The notes under the pieces are model-generated. The model searched no databases and had not been told where the DNA came from. It worked only from the letters and a program-made list of their open reading frames with translations. A stretch of DNA of 64,000 nucleotides from Spirosoma sp. (GTDB taxonomy: Bacteria; Bacteroidota; Bacteroidia; Cytophagales; Spirosomataceae): assembly GCF_026391055.1 (NCBI RefSeq), contig NZ_JAPLET010000019.1, forward strand, positions 186,001-250,000, written 5' to 3'. This document shows positions 1-8,765 of the stretch, in pieces. Position 1 is the stretch's first letter; each line of letters starts with the position of its first letter. The translations under genes and the position numbers were made by a program.

Positions 1-2403
1 ATGCGCCGGACCACCAAGCTGGCGGCTTCCATCGCACACATCAACGGACATGCGGTTGGAGGTGGCACGCCCGAAAACCCGCAGGTGGCGGGGGCGGAAG
101 CCTTCACCGGCGAACCCGAGTCGGCGCGCTGGCAGGAGTACCCTTTTGCTATGAAAGCCCTGGGCGACAAGATGTTCACGCAGGGGCTGAACAAGATTAT
201 TTTTCACCGATACGCGCACCAGCCCCACCCAACCGCCGTGCCGGGCATGACGATGGGGCCGTGGGGTATTCACTTCGACCGGACAACGACCTGGTGGAAT
301 CAGGGACGGTCGTGGCTGGATTACATTGCCCGTTGCCAGAGTTTGTTACAACAGGGGCTGTTTGTTGCCGATCTGGCCTATTTCACCGGTGAAGACGGTA
401 ATCAGTACACGAAAGTAGAGCCCCATGAATTAACGCCAACCCCGCCGGAGGGCTACGATTATGATGTTATCAATGCTGAAACGATCATAAAACGAGCCAG
501 CGTATCGAACGGAAACCTGACCCTGCCCGACGGCATGAGCTACCGGGTGCTGGTGATGCAGGACCATAAAGCGTTGAGTATCGAACTGGTTCGCAAACTG
601 CGGGAGCTGGTCAAAGGCGGGCTGATTCTGGTCGGTTCCAAACCCGCTACATCGCTGGGGTTACGGGCAAAAACGCAGGGAAATGATGAATTTCAACGGC
701 TGGTGAACGAAATCTGGGGAGCTGGTAACGGTACTGAAAATCGGTTGGGGAAGGGGCGTGTTTTCTCTAAGCAGCCTATTCAAACGGTGCTGTCGGCGCT
801 GGCCATCAAACCCGATTTCGAGGTCACGTCCCGCTCCGGCGACGCGCCCGTTACCTACATTCACCGGCGCATCGGGAAGACGCAGGTGTACTTTCTGGCC
901 AACCAGCGACGAAGCCCCGAAGACCTGGTTTGCACTTTCCGCGTCGACGGGATGCTGCCCGAACTGTGGGATGCGGCAACGGGTAAACAGACGCCGTTGC
1001 CCTTTTATACTATGGCCAATGGGCAGATGCAGGTGCCGATTCAACTCGATCCGGCTGGCTCTGCTTTTATCGTGTTCCGCTCGGCTGCAAAACCAAAACA
1101 ACTGCAATCGGTCAGCAATGGGAGCGGGCTTGTTCTGACGAATAAACCCTTTTCAACCCCCGCCCGGAAGCTGTATAAAGACGTTTCGAACAGCTTTGCC
1201 ATCAGCCTGTGGGCCAAGCCGGAGTCGAACATCATGCTATCGACGAGTGGGTTTCTCGACACGGTAAAAGGCTCCTGGACGGATTTTTACGCTATTTACC
1301 CTCCCGCCGGTACGGACTTGTACGGAGAGGGTCATGCTGCCTGCGGGCTAGCCATCGGGCGAAACGGCGTGGTAGTCTGGGAGCGTACAACCGGAAATCC
1401 CATTCTTAAACTGGCCGCCCCGGTAGATATAGCTGGCTGGTCGCATATTGCGCTGATATACGCCGATGGTATTCCGGCGGTGTATGTTAACGGCAAACTG
1501 ATTCAGCGCGGGAAAGCCGCCGGAAGCATCGTTCATCCCGGTTTGGGACAAGCGTACCTGCGTGATGGCGCGTCGTTCTACAACGGCGATCTGAGCGAAC
1601 CGCAGCTAATAGCGGAAGCCATAACGGAAGACCGCGTTCGGCAACTCGCCAGCCAGCTCCGGCCGCAACTCGAAACCATGCCCGTTGTGCAGCTGGCCAC
1701 GAATGGCGTGCCGGGTCTGCGCTTCTGGCAGAATGGCCGGTACACGCTGCAATACAGCGATGGCCGTAAGACGCCTATAACCGTTGCCGGAATTGCTCAG
1801 CCAAAGGAATTGACCGGTCCCTGGCAGGTCAGCTTCCCCCCAAATCTGGGTTCTCCGGCGCAGATTACCCTTCCCAAACTAATGTCGCTGAGCAGCCACG
1901 AGCAGGATGGGGTGAAGTATTTTTCGGGTACGGCCAGTTACCGTACAGCATTCACGGTGGCGGCCGGTTCGCTCGGGAAAGGAAAGAAACTCATGCTGGA
2001 TTTGGGTCGGGTAGAGGTGTTGGCGGGGGTCAGGGTCAACGGCAAGGATCTGGGTGTATTCTGGAAGCGTCCGTTCCTGGTCGATATCACCGATGCCGTA
2101 AAACCCGGTGCCAACACGCTGGAAATTGCCGTCACCAATCTATGGCCCAACCGCCTGATCGGTGACGAACAACTGCCCGATCCCGACAAGTTTACCCCCG
2201 GCGGTGGGTCCAGTGGCATTGCCAGCCTGAACAACGGAGCTATTGTGGAGCTACCCGCCTGGTACAAAGAAGGGAAGCCCAAACCCGCCGATGGCCGGGT
2301 GACGTTCACCACCTGGAAACACTACAAAAAAGACTCACCCCTACTGGATTCCGGCCTCATCGGTCCGGTGGTATTAAAAATGGCAGAAGAAATTGCGGTA
2401 TAA
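1..2403 (+). CDS. GH106-type alpha-L-rhamnosidase, 5' partial
   Basis: Probable extracytoplasmic glycoside hydrolase releasing alpha-L-rhamnose from plant polysaccharides or glycosides. Seen: an opening stretch with GAEAFTGE and FHRYAHQPHP, typical of the catalytic core of GH106 proteins; an inserted LamG/concanavalin-like domain at about residues 395-540 (FAISLWAKPE, YVNGKLI); and a C-terminal beta-sandwich of the GH2 sugar-binding type at about residues 640-790 (LDLGRV, VNGKDLG, NTLEIAVTNLWPNRLIGD). The frame is open from base 1 and the first visible residues already lie inside the catalytic region, with no signal peptide, so the true start is upstream and the ATG at base 1 is incidental. 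A GH3 gene follows 21 bp later, suggesting one degradative operon. Family assignment is fairly firm; the exact substrate is inferred. Confidence 0.82.
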   Translation: MRRTTKLAASIAHINGHAVGGGTPENPQVAGAEAFTGEPESARWQEYPFAMKALGDKMFTQGLNKIIFHRYAHQPHPTAVPGMTMGPWGIHFDRTTTWWNQGRSWLDYIARCQSLLQQGLFVADLAYFTGEDGNQYTKVEPHELTPTPPEGYDYDVINAETIIKRASVSNGNLTLPDGMSYRVLVMQDHKALSIELVRKLRELVKGGLILVGSKPATSLGLRAKTQGNDEFQRLVNEIWGAGNGTENRLGKGRVFSKQPIQTVLSALAIKPDFEVTSRSGDAPVTYIHRRIGKTQVYFLANQRRSPEDLVCTFRVDGMLPELWDAATGKQTPLPFYTMANGQMQVPIQLDPAGSAFIVFRSAAKPKQLQSVSNGSGLVLTNKPFSTPARKLYKDVSNSFAISLWAKPESNIMLSTSGFLDTVKGSWTDFYAIYPPAGTDLYGEGHAACGLAIGRNGVVVWERTTGNPILKLAAPVDIAGWSHIALIYADGIPAVYVNGKLIQRGKAAGSIVHPGLGQAYLRDGASFYNGDLSEPQLIAEAITEDRVRQLASQLRPQLETMPVVQLATNGVPGLRFWQNGRYTLQYSDGRKTPITVAGIAQPKELTGPWQVSFPPNLGSPAQITLPKLMSLSSHEQDGVKYFSGTASYRTAFTVAAGSLGKGKKLMLDLGRVEVLAGVRVNGKDLGVFWKRPFLVDITDAVKPGANTLEIAVTNLWPNRLIGDEQLPDPDKFTPGGGSSGIASLNNGAIVELPAWYKEGKPKPADGRVTFTTWKHYKKDSPLLDSGLIGPVVLKMAEEIAV

Positions 2404-2424
2404 GTGGATTAAGAATAACCAACT

Positions 2425-4764
2425 ATGAGAAAAAAGAGAATCAGTATCGGTTTACTCAGCCTGCTCACGGCCTCCGTTACCTTCGGTCAGAACTGGACCG
2501 AGACCAAGACGGGCAACTGGGTGAAAGTGACAAACAAAGGCGGTCAAACGCTCGGCTATTCGCCCACGTCGGGCGTGAAACTTCTGTCTGATAAAGGGTT
2601 TGCGTTTAAAGACCTGAACAAGAACGGGAAGCTGGATAAATACGAAGACTGGCGTTTGCCGGTCGAGGTGCGGGCCAAAGACCTGGCCACTAAACTAAGC
2701 GTCGAACAGATTGCCGGGTTGATGCTGTACAGCAAACACCAACCCATTCCGGCGGCTCCCGCAGGACCGTTTGTGGGCACCTATAACGGGAAAATCTTCG
2801 CGCAGAGCGGGGCCAACGTGTCGGATCTGTCGGACCAGCAGCGGGAGTTTCTGACGAAAGATAACCTCCGGCACGTCCTCATTACCTCGGTTCAAAGTCC
2901 GGAAGCGGCTGCCGCCTGGAACAACAACGCACAGGCACTGGTCGAAGGCCTCGGCATGGGTATTCCCATAAACAGCAGCTCCGACCCCCGGCACGGCACC
3001 CGCGCCGATGCCGAATATAATGCCGGAGCGGGTGGTGCTATTTCCATGTGGCCCGGCTCGCTGGGACTGGCCGCTACGTTCAACCCCAAACTGGTACAGA
3101 AATTCGGTCAGATTGCCGCTACGGAATACCGGGCGTTAGGCATTGCTACGGCCCTTTCGCCACAAGTCGACCTCGCCACCGACCCCCGCTGGAACCGGGC
3201 AAGTGGTACCTTTGGCGAAGACCCGAATCTGGCAACCGACATGGCTCGTGCGTATATCGACGGCTTTCAAACCTCAACCGGTGCCAATGAAATCACCGGC
3301 GGGTGGGGCTACGCCAGCGTCAACGCCATGGTAAAACACTGGCCGGGTGGCGGTTCGGGCGAAGGTGGCCGCGATGCACACTATGGCTACGGTAAATACG
3401 CGGTTTATCCCGGCAATAATTTCCAGACGCACTTCATGCCTTTTCTCAATGGAGCCTTCAAACTGAAAGGCAAAACGGGTATGGCGTCGGCTGTGATGCC
3501 GTACTACACCATCTCGTATAATCAGGACAAAAAGTACGGTGAAAACGTGGGTAATAGCTACAACAAATACATCATTCACGACCTGCTCCGGACGAAGTAC
3601 AAATACGACGGCGTCGTCTGCACCGACTGGCTCATCACCGCCGATGAAACGGCTGTCGATGTGTTCCTGACCGGCAAATCCTGGGGTGTCGAGAAGTTGT
3701 CCGTTGCCGAGCGGCATTACAAAATCCTGATGAACGGCGTCGATCAGTTTGGCGGAAACAACGAAGCGAAACCCGTAACCGACGCGTATCAGATGGGCGT
3801 TAAAGAGCATGGCGAATCGTTTATGCGCGCCCGATTCGAACAGTCGGCGGTGCGGTTGCTGAAGAACGTTTTCCGCGTCGGGCTTTTCGAAAATCCATAC
3901 CTGGACCCACAGGTAGCGCAGAAAGCCGTAGGTACGCCCGAGTTCATGAAAGCCGGGTATCAGGCGCAGCTGGAATCGGTGGTGATGCTCAAGAACAAGG
4001 CGAAGGCGTTACCCCTCACCAAAGGCAAGACCGTTTACATTCCAAAGCGGTTCACACCAGCGGGGCGTAATTTTCTGGGGATGCAAACGCCCGAGAAACT
4101 GGATTATCCGGTTAATCTGGCGGTCATCAAAAAATACTTTACCGTGACCGACAATCCGGCCGAAGCCGATTACGCACTTGTCTTTATCCAAAGTCCGAAC
4201 TCGGGGGGTGGGTACGATTCGGAACAGGCTAAAGCGGGCGGAACGGGCTACGTTCCGGTAAGTTTGCAGTACGGCGACTACACCGCTCAGGCTACCCGCA
4301 ACCCAAGTATTGCGGGTGGTGACCCGATGGAGACGTTCACCAACCGAACGTATGCCGGGAAAACAGCGAAAACCATCAACAGCAGCGACCTGACGATGGT
4401 TACCGAAACCTACGCCAAAATGAAGGGTAAGCCAGTCATTGTGGCCCTTCAGGTATCCAACCCAACGGTGGCCAAGGAGTTTGAAGCGCAGTCGAACGCG
4501 ATTCTGGCGCATTTTGGCGTGCAGGACCAGGCTTTGCTGGAGATCATGACGGGCGCTCACGAGCCCTCGGCCCTTTTGCCCATGCAATTCCCCGCCGACA
4601 TGAAAACGGTGGAGACCCAGGCGGAAGACGTCCCCCGCGACATGACCGCTTACAAAGACTCGGAAGGTAACACCTATGACTTTGGCTTCGGTCTGAACTG
4701 GAAAGGCGTGATTAAGGATGCCCGCACCGCTACCTACAAAAAGCCCGTTCTGAGTATGAAATAG
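2425..4764 (+). CDS. GH3 family beta-glycosidase, secreted
   Basis: Secreted family 3 glycoside hydrolase, probably a beta-glucosidase- or beta-xylosidase-like exo-enzyme. The N-terminus (MRKKRISIGLLSLLTASVTFGQ) is a signal peptide. An EF-hand-like loop DLNKNGKLDKYEDW follows at about residues 60-75, a possible calcium site. The GH3 TIM barrel has KHWPGGG and the VVCTDW signature whose Asp401 is the expected nucleophile. The second alpha/beta domain occupies roughly residues 490-740 and the C-terminus has the usual YDFGFGL motif. It lies 21 bp downstream of the GH106 gene, so both probably act on the same glycan. The 779-residue length fits GH3. Substrate cannot be read from sequence. Confidence 0.9.
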   Translation: MRKKRISIGLLSLLTASVTFGQNWTETKTGNWVKVTNKGGQTLGYSPTSGVKLLSDKGFAFKDLNKNGKLDKYEDWRLPVEVRAKDLATKLSVEQIAGLMLYSKHQPIPAAPAGPFVGTYNGKIFAQSGANVSDLSDQQREFLTKDNLRHVLITSVQSPEAAAAWNNNAQALVEGLGMGIPINSSSDPRHGTRADAEYNAGAGGAISMWPGSLGLAATFNPKLVQKFGQIAATEYRALGIATALSPQVDLATDPRWNRASGTFGEDPNLATDMARAYIDGFQTSTGANEITGGWGYASVNAMVKHWPGGGSGEGGRDAHYGYGKYAVYPGNNFQTHFMPFLNGAFKLKGKTGMASAVMPYYTISYNQDKKYGENVGNSYNKYIIHDLLRTKYKYDGVVCTDWLITADETAVDVFLTGKSWGVEKLSVAERHYKILMNGVDQFGGNNEAKPVTDAYQMGVKEHGESFMRARFEQSAVRLLKNVFRVGLFENPYLDPQVAQKAVGTPEFMKAGYQAQLESVVMLKNKAKALPLTKGKTVYIPKRFTPAGRNFLGMQTPEKLDYPVNLAVIKKYFTVTDNPAEADYALVFIQSPNSGGGYDSEQAKAGGTGYVPVSLQYGDYTAQATRNPSIAGGDPMETFTNRTYAGKTAKTINSSDLTMVTETYAKMKGKPVIVALQVSNPTVAKEFEAQSNAILAHFGVQDQALLEIMTGAHEPSALLPMQFPADMKTVETQAEDVPRDMTAYKDSEGNTYDFGFGLNWKGVIKDARTATYKKPVLSMK

Positions 4765-4795
4765 GCTATTTATGTGCGTTAGGCTGAAAAGCCTG

Positions 4796-4825
4796 ACAAA
4801 CGAGGTTTTAAGAAACCTCGTTTGT
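4796..4825 (+). terminator. Hairpin after GH3 gene, terminator-like repeat
   Basis: Perfect 13-bp arms (4796-4808 and 4813-4825, core CGAGGTTT/AAACCTCG) around a 4-nt loop, 31 bp after the GH3 stop. There is no T-run, so termination is uncertain. The core with its preceding CCTGACAA recurs near 13827, so this is probably part of a dispersed repeat family. Confidence 0.5.
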
Positions 4826-4840
4826 AACTACGCTCGGCAT

Positions 4841-4999
4841 AGTCTGTGACTATGTCGGTGTGTTATCCGGTCTCTGACCGGCTTGGTATATCTTATCAAG
4901 AAACGGAGAGGCTAATAGATGGTGTTAGATCCTCATACCTAACACCACTGAAGCTATACCGGTCAGAGACCGGATAACACCCGGCCGTAGTCACAGACT
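4841..4999. repeat. Nested palindrome with 41-bp imperfect arms
   Basis: Outer arms 4841-4881 and 4959-4999 match as inverted repeats at 37 of 41 positions, all mismatches falling in a 7-bp block. Each arm contains its own small palindromes (AGTC-TGT-GACT and CCGGTC-TCT-GACCGG). The interior carries a further stem, GGTGTTAG (4921-4928) with CTAACACC (4939-4946). The layout resembles a REP/BIME-type or small non-autonomous element rather than a simple terminator. Confidence 0.7.
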
Positions 5000-5035
5000 A
5001 TGGCCAACGCCGTGGAGAAGCGGGTGATACTAAAT

Positions 5036-5087
5036 TTTATAAACCAGAAATGGCGGGCTTTCCAGTCTGCCATTTCTGGTTTATAAA
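5036..5087. repeat. Perfect 19-bp inverted repeat
   Basis: Arms 5036-5054 and 5069-5087 are exact inverted repeats (TTTATAAACCAGAAATGGC) around a 14-nt loop. It lies 350 bp upstream of the FucP-type gene and could be a hairpin, operator or repeat remnant. No T-run follows. Confidence 0.7.
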
Positions 5088-5345
5088 CTGGTTGGTAGGA
5101 TGATCGACTTTGCTTAAGGAATAGCGAGAGTGCTTGCCAAATAGCCAGTCTTAGGCAATTAGGTATAGATGCTATGAATGGTTAGCCTGCCTCCTGGCAA
5201 TTGATAAGGTTTGACGCCCGATACTGAACGACTGAACTGGTTCGGTTGAAAGGTGAAGCAGATGGGGGCTCATGGTGAGAAATATACATCAACTGGCTTC
5301 TACCTTCTGGTATGAGGTTAATATCCCTTACTTATTGGATAATAA

Positions 5346-5376
5346 TTGCCATCATCCTTATTCGTAAATACTTTTC
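5346..5376 (+). promoter_or_regulatory. Putative promoter of the FucP-type gene
   Basis: TTG at 5346-5348 and TACTTTTC at 5369-5376 are separated by 20 bp, close to the Bacteroidota primary sigma consensus TTG / TAnnTTTG (last -7 base differs). It sits 60 bp before the start codon. Confidence 0.35.
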
Positions 5377-5436
5377 CTTTGTATTGTTCAATACGTGAGG
5401 TTGGCGTAAAACTGACCTTATTTCCGTACTACCTGT

Positions 5437-6690
5437 ATGTCTGATCGTAAGACCCGCCTTGCCATAATCCTGATCACCTCCCTGTTTTTTCTGTGGGGAT
5501 TTGCGCTCAACTTAAACCCGATTCTGATTCCACACCTCAAAAAAGCCTGTCAGCTCAGTGATCTGCAATCGGCCTTGATCGACTCAGCTTCGTACATCGC
5601 TTATTTTCTGATGGCGCTGCCTGCGGGCCTTTTCATGAAACGGTACGGCTACAAATCCGGGATTACACTCGGCCTGCTGCTTTTTGCCTTTGGAACCTTC
5701 CTCTTTTACCCAGCCGCCGAACAACGGATGTTCGGATTTTTTCTGGTTGCCCTGTTCATTATAGCCAGTGGACTCACGCTGCTGGAAACGGCTGCTAACC
5801 CTTACATTACCGTATTGGGCGATAGCGACACCGCTACGCAACGGCTGAACTTCGCGCAGTCGTTCAATGGACTGGCGGCTTTTCTGGCCCCGCTCATGGG
5901 TGGTACGTTTATCCTGTCGGGCAAAAACCTAACGGAGCAGGAGCAAACGGCCATGTCGCCGGGACAGCTCGACGCGTACCTGAGCGAAGAAGCCGCATCG
6001 GTCCAAGTGCCTTTCCTGATTATTGGCATTGTGGTCTTAATGGTCGCCATTGTGCTCTGGCGTACCCCGTTGCCGGATATTATTGACGAAGAAGACACGC
6101 CCGAACAGGCGACAGGCTCTATTCTGGGCGAGAAAAATCTGATTCTTGGCGTTGTCGCACAGTTTTTTTACGTGGGCGCTCAGGTGTGTATCAGTAGCTT
6201 CTTTATCCGGTTCTCCGACAAAGTAGCGGGAGTAGACGAAAAAACGGCGGCCCTGTATTTATCCGGGTCGTTGCTGGCCTTTATGATCGGGCGCTTTTTT
6301 GGAACCTACCTGATGCGCTTCATCGCACCACCCCGTCTGCTGGCTATTTACAGCATCATCAATGTAATTCTGCTGGCGTTCGCCATTGTCACGGAGGGCA
6401 TGGTGCCGATCTACGCGCTGGTGGGTGTCGAGTTCTTCATGTCGATCATGTTCCCAACCATTTTCGCGTTGAGCATCCGGGGGCTGGGGTCGAAAACGAA
6501 AATTGGCTCGTCGCTGGTTATCATGGCTATTGTGGGCGGGGCCGTTTTCCCGGTCATCATGGGCCGCATTTCGGATCTGACGACCATTCAGATCGCTTAT
6601 GTCGTACCGGCACTTTGCTTCCTTGTCGTTTTCTATTTCGCGCTGAAGAACAGCACGGTAACCAACGTGAAACTGGCGGTGTCGCATTAA
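5437..6690 (+). CDS. FucP-family sugar MFS transporter
   Basis: Inner-membrane sugar:proton symporter of the FHS (fucose-galactose-glucose) branch of the MFS, about 12 membrane helices over 417 residues. Seen: the family opening SLFFLWGFALNLNPILIPHL, PAGLFMKRYGYKSG, and GLTLLETAANPYITVLG, whose Glu matches Glu135 of E. coli FucP. Oddity: the FucP proton/sugar residue Asp46 (NNLNDIL) is replaced here by Pro28 (LNLNPIL), so coupling or substrate may differ from E. coli FucP. A dehydrogenase gene follows 64 bp later and rhamnosidase/GH3 genes precede it, so rhamnose, fucose or a related sugar is a plausible cargo. A specific substrate would be a guess, hence no symbol. Confidence 0.88.
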   Translation: MSDRKTRLAIILITSLFFLWGFALNLNPILIPHLKKACQLSDLQSALIDSASYIAYFLMALPAGLFMKRYGYKSGITLGLLLFAFGTFLFYPAAEQRMFGFFLVALFIIASGLTLLETAANPYITVLGDSDTATQRLNFAQSFNGLAAFLAPLMGGTFILSGKNLTEQEQTAMSPGQLDAYLSEEAASVQVPFLIIGIVVLMVAIVLWRTPLPDIIDEEDTPEQATGSILGEKNLILGVVAQFFYVGAQVCISSFFIRFSDKVAGVDEKTAALYLSGSLLAFMIGRFFGTYLMRFIAPPRLLAIYSIINVILLAFAIVTEGMVPIYALVGVEFFMSIMFPTIFALSIRGLGSKTKIGSSLVIMAIVGGAVFPVIMGRISDLTTIQIAYVVPALCFLVVFYFALKNSTVTNVKLAVSH

Positions 6691-6754
6691 TAAAGAGAGG
6701 GTAGTCGGGCGCTTCCGCTCGGGTTAATCCTTTTTTATAAATATTAAACCTGTT

Positions 6755-7774
6755 ATGATGGATTCAGTAGTGTGTGTAACGCCCCGACAACTGGCGTATC
6801 AACAAGTGCAAAAGCCAGACCTGAAGCCGGGACATGCCCTTCTCAAGATCAGACGAATTGGCATATGCGGCACCGATTTACACGCGTTTGAGGGCACACA
6901 GCCTTATTTTACGTACCCCCGTATTTTAGGACACGAACTGGCGGCCGATCTGGTCGATGCGGATGATGCCCCCGGTTTTTCGATAGGAGAGGCCGTTACC
7001 TTTTTGCCTTATTTCAACTGTGGGTATTGCATTGCCTGCCGTACCGGAAAGCCAAACTGCTGCGTCCGGTTGCAGACCGTTGGTGTTCATATCGACGGCG
7101 GTATGGTCGAGTATTATTCCGTTCCGGTGCACACCCTGGTGCATGGGCAGGGACTATCGCATGACGAACTGGCGCTTGTAGAACCCCTGTCGATTGGCGC
7201 GCATGGCGTTCGCCGGGCCGACATTCAGCCGGGCGAAAATGTGCTTGTCGTTGGTGCGGGGCCCATTGGCTTAGGAACGATGGAGTTCGCCCGGATTGCC
7301 GGTGGAACGGTTATCGCGATGGATATCAATGCCGGTCGGCTGGATTTTTGCCGTACGCAGTTGGGTGTTCATCACACCATCAATGCCCAGTCGCCGGATG
7401 TTATAGAGCAACTGGCGGCTATCACTAATGGCGATATGCCTACGGTGGTCATCGACGCTACTGGTAGTTTACGCGCCATCAATACAGCCTTTTCGTACCT
7501 GGCGCACACAGGTCGGTACGTGCTGGTGGGCTTGCAGAAAGGCGAAATCAGCGTGAGTCATCCGGAACTGCACAAGCGGGAAGCTACCCTCATGAGCAGC
7601 CGCAACGCCACCCGCGCCGATTTCGACCATGTTATTGCCAGCATGAAAGCCGGTCTGGTTAAACCAACAACCTACATTACTCACCGCGTTAGTTTCGACC
7701 AGATAGTACGTGAGTTCGATAGCTGGCTGGACCCCGGCAATGGCGTCATTAAAGCCATGGTGTCGCTTGGATAA
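6755..7774 (+). CDS. Zinc-dependent MDR-family polyol/sugar-acid dehydrogenase
   Basis: Cytosolic NAD(P)-dependent medium-chain dehydrogenase oxidising or reducing a sugar, polyol or aldonate. Catalytic zinc ligands are visible as Cys38 (GICGTD), His60 and Glu61 (LGHE). The structural zinc lobe has Cys89, Cys92, Cys95 and Cys103. A Rossmann GAGPIG motif is near residue 167. It resembles the L-galactonate/L-idonate dehydrogenase branch (LgoD-like) and follows the FucP-type porter closely, which fits breakdown of a 6-deoxy or acid sugar. Two ATGs are adjacent at 6755 and 6758 and either could be used. Family certain, substrate inferred. Confidence 0.88.
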   Translation: MMDSVVCVTPRQLAYQQVQKPDLKPGHALLKIRRIGICGTDLHAFEGTQPYFTYPRILGHELAADLVDADDAPGFSIGEAVTFLPYFNCGYCIACRTGKPNCCVRLQTVGVHIDGGMVEYYSVPVHTLVHGQGLSHDELALVEPLSIGAHGVRRADIQPGENVLVVGAGPIGLGTMEFARIAGGTVIAMDINAGRLDFCRTQLGVHHTINAQSPDVIEQLAAITNGDMPTVVIDATGSLRAINTAFSYLAHTGRYVLVGLQKGEISVSHPELHKREATLMSSRNATRADFDHVIASMKAGLVKPTTYITHRVSFDQIVREFDSWLDPGNGVIKAMVSLG

Positions 7775-7857
7775 CATTGCCTACTAACAGTTAAGTAAAT
7801 TTTGCGCTGAACTTCCTTAAACTAGAAGCTCGAATCGCAACAACCCAACAGCCCCGC

Positions 7858-8760
7858 ATGAAAAATAACCGCCGAGATTTTCTTCAACACGCTGCCGGAC
7901 TGCTGGCACTTGGCACCCTGAGTATCAGTGAAGTCCTCGCCAGTCATTTGGATTTAGCCAACAAACGGGCCGATAAACCGTATGTGGTATTCGTTACCGG
8001 CGACCATGAATACAGTGGCGAACTGACGCTGCCATACATTGCTGAGGAACTGGAAAAGAACTACGGTATGCGGACGAAAGTCCTGAAAGCCTATCCAGAC
8101 TACAATTCCGAAAAGGACATTCCCGGTCTGGAGGCTCTCAAAGAGGCTGATCTGGCGGTTTTTTTCCTTCGCTGGCGGCTGTTGCCCAAAGATCAACTTC
8201 AGTATATCGACGATTACCTGAAGTCGGGGAAGCCGGTCATGGGCTTTCGAACCACGACCCACGCGTTCAACTACCCCGATGGCGACGACCGTAAAAACTG
8301 GAATGCGTTCGGCGAGTTTGCGTTCGGGGCTCCTCCGGGCTGGGGTGGTAAGGCACAGCACACGCACTACGGCCACAAAAGCACGACCGACGTGACCATT
8401 ATACCCGAAGCCGCCAAAAATCCGATTCTAACGGGTGTGGCTCCTTCGTTTCATGTGGCTTCCTGGCTCTATCGTGTTTTACCCGATTATCCGGCGAAGG
8501 GAGCGGTGCCCCTGCTCATGGGTAAATCGGTTAACCCCGACAAAGCCGCTATCGACAACCCCGTTGCCTGGACCTGGAAAAATCAGTGGGGCGGCAAAGC
8601 CTTTATGACGACCCTGGGCCATCCCGAAGATTTTCAGGTGGAGTCGTTCCAGCGCCTGGTCATCAACGCCATTCACTGGGAGCTTGGTAAGCCAGTTCCC
8701 AAACGGTGGAAAGGTAAATTAGCGATCGACGTTCCTTATGGCCATCCCAGTAAATCCTAA
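7858..8760 (+). CDS. ThuA domain protein with Tat-like signal
   Basis: ThuA-like (trehalose-utilisation family, class I glutamine-amidotransferase-like fold) protein. The N-terminus NNRRDFLQHAAGLLALG is a Tat-type signal, so it is probably exported. The fold shows YVVFVTGDHEYSGELTLPYI at its start, a central GKPVMGFRTTTHAF, and a C-terminal WGGKAFMTTLGHP followed by the family-typical INAIHWELG. ThuA proteins are linked to 3-keto-sugar metabolism in rhizobia; a biochemical role in Bacteroidota is not settled. The next gene starts 5 bp after its stop, indicating an operon with the heme/propeller protein. Confidence 0.88.
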   Translation: MKNNRRDFLQHAAGLLALGTLSISEVLASHLDLANKRADKPYVVFVTGDHEYSGELTLPYIAEELEKNYGMRTKVLKAYPDYNSEKDIPGLEALKEADLAVFFLRWRLLPKDQLQYIDDYLKSGKPVMGFRTTTHAFNYPDGDDRKNWNAFGEFAFGAPPGWGGKAQHTHYGHKSTTDVTIIPEAAKNPILTGVAPSFHVASWLYRVLPDYPAKGAVPLLMGKSVNPDKAAIDNPVAWTWKNQWGGKAFMTTLGHPEDFQVESFQRLVINAIHWELGKPVPKRWKGKLAIDVPYGHPSKS

Positions 8761-8765
8761 CTTCT

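Larger units (their letters stand above)
4765..5436. other. Gene-free region with three palindromic structures
   Basis: 672 bp without a credible gene. It holds a short hairpin just after the GH3 stop, a nested palindrome of about 160 bp, a perfect 19-bp inverted repeat, and a likely promoter for the downstream porter gene. The stretch 5090-5340 shows nothing I recognise. Confidence 0.7.

Noticed and set aside
1-3. ATG at base 1 as the true start of the rhamnosidase
   Set aside because: No signal peptide follows and the first residues already belong to the catalytic core; the start must be upstream of the window.
3274-3810. 178-codon open frame antisense to the GH3 gene
   Set aside because: It lies wholly inside a well-supported GH3 coding sequence, has no family resemblance, and such antisense frames are common in this codon usage.
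4841-5087. CRISPR array
   Set aside because: The repeats are inverted and nested, not direct repeats with spacers; no cas genes are present.
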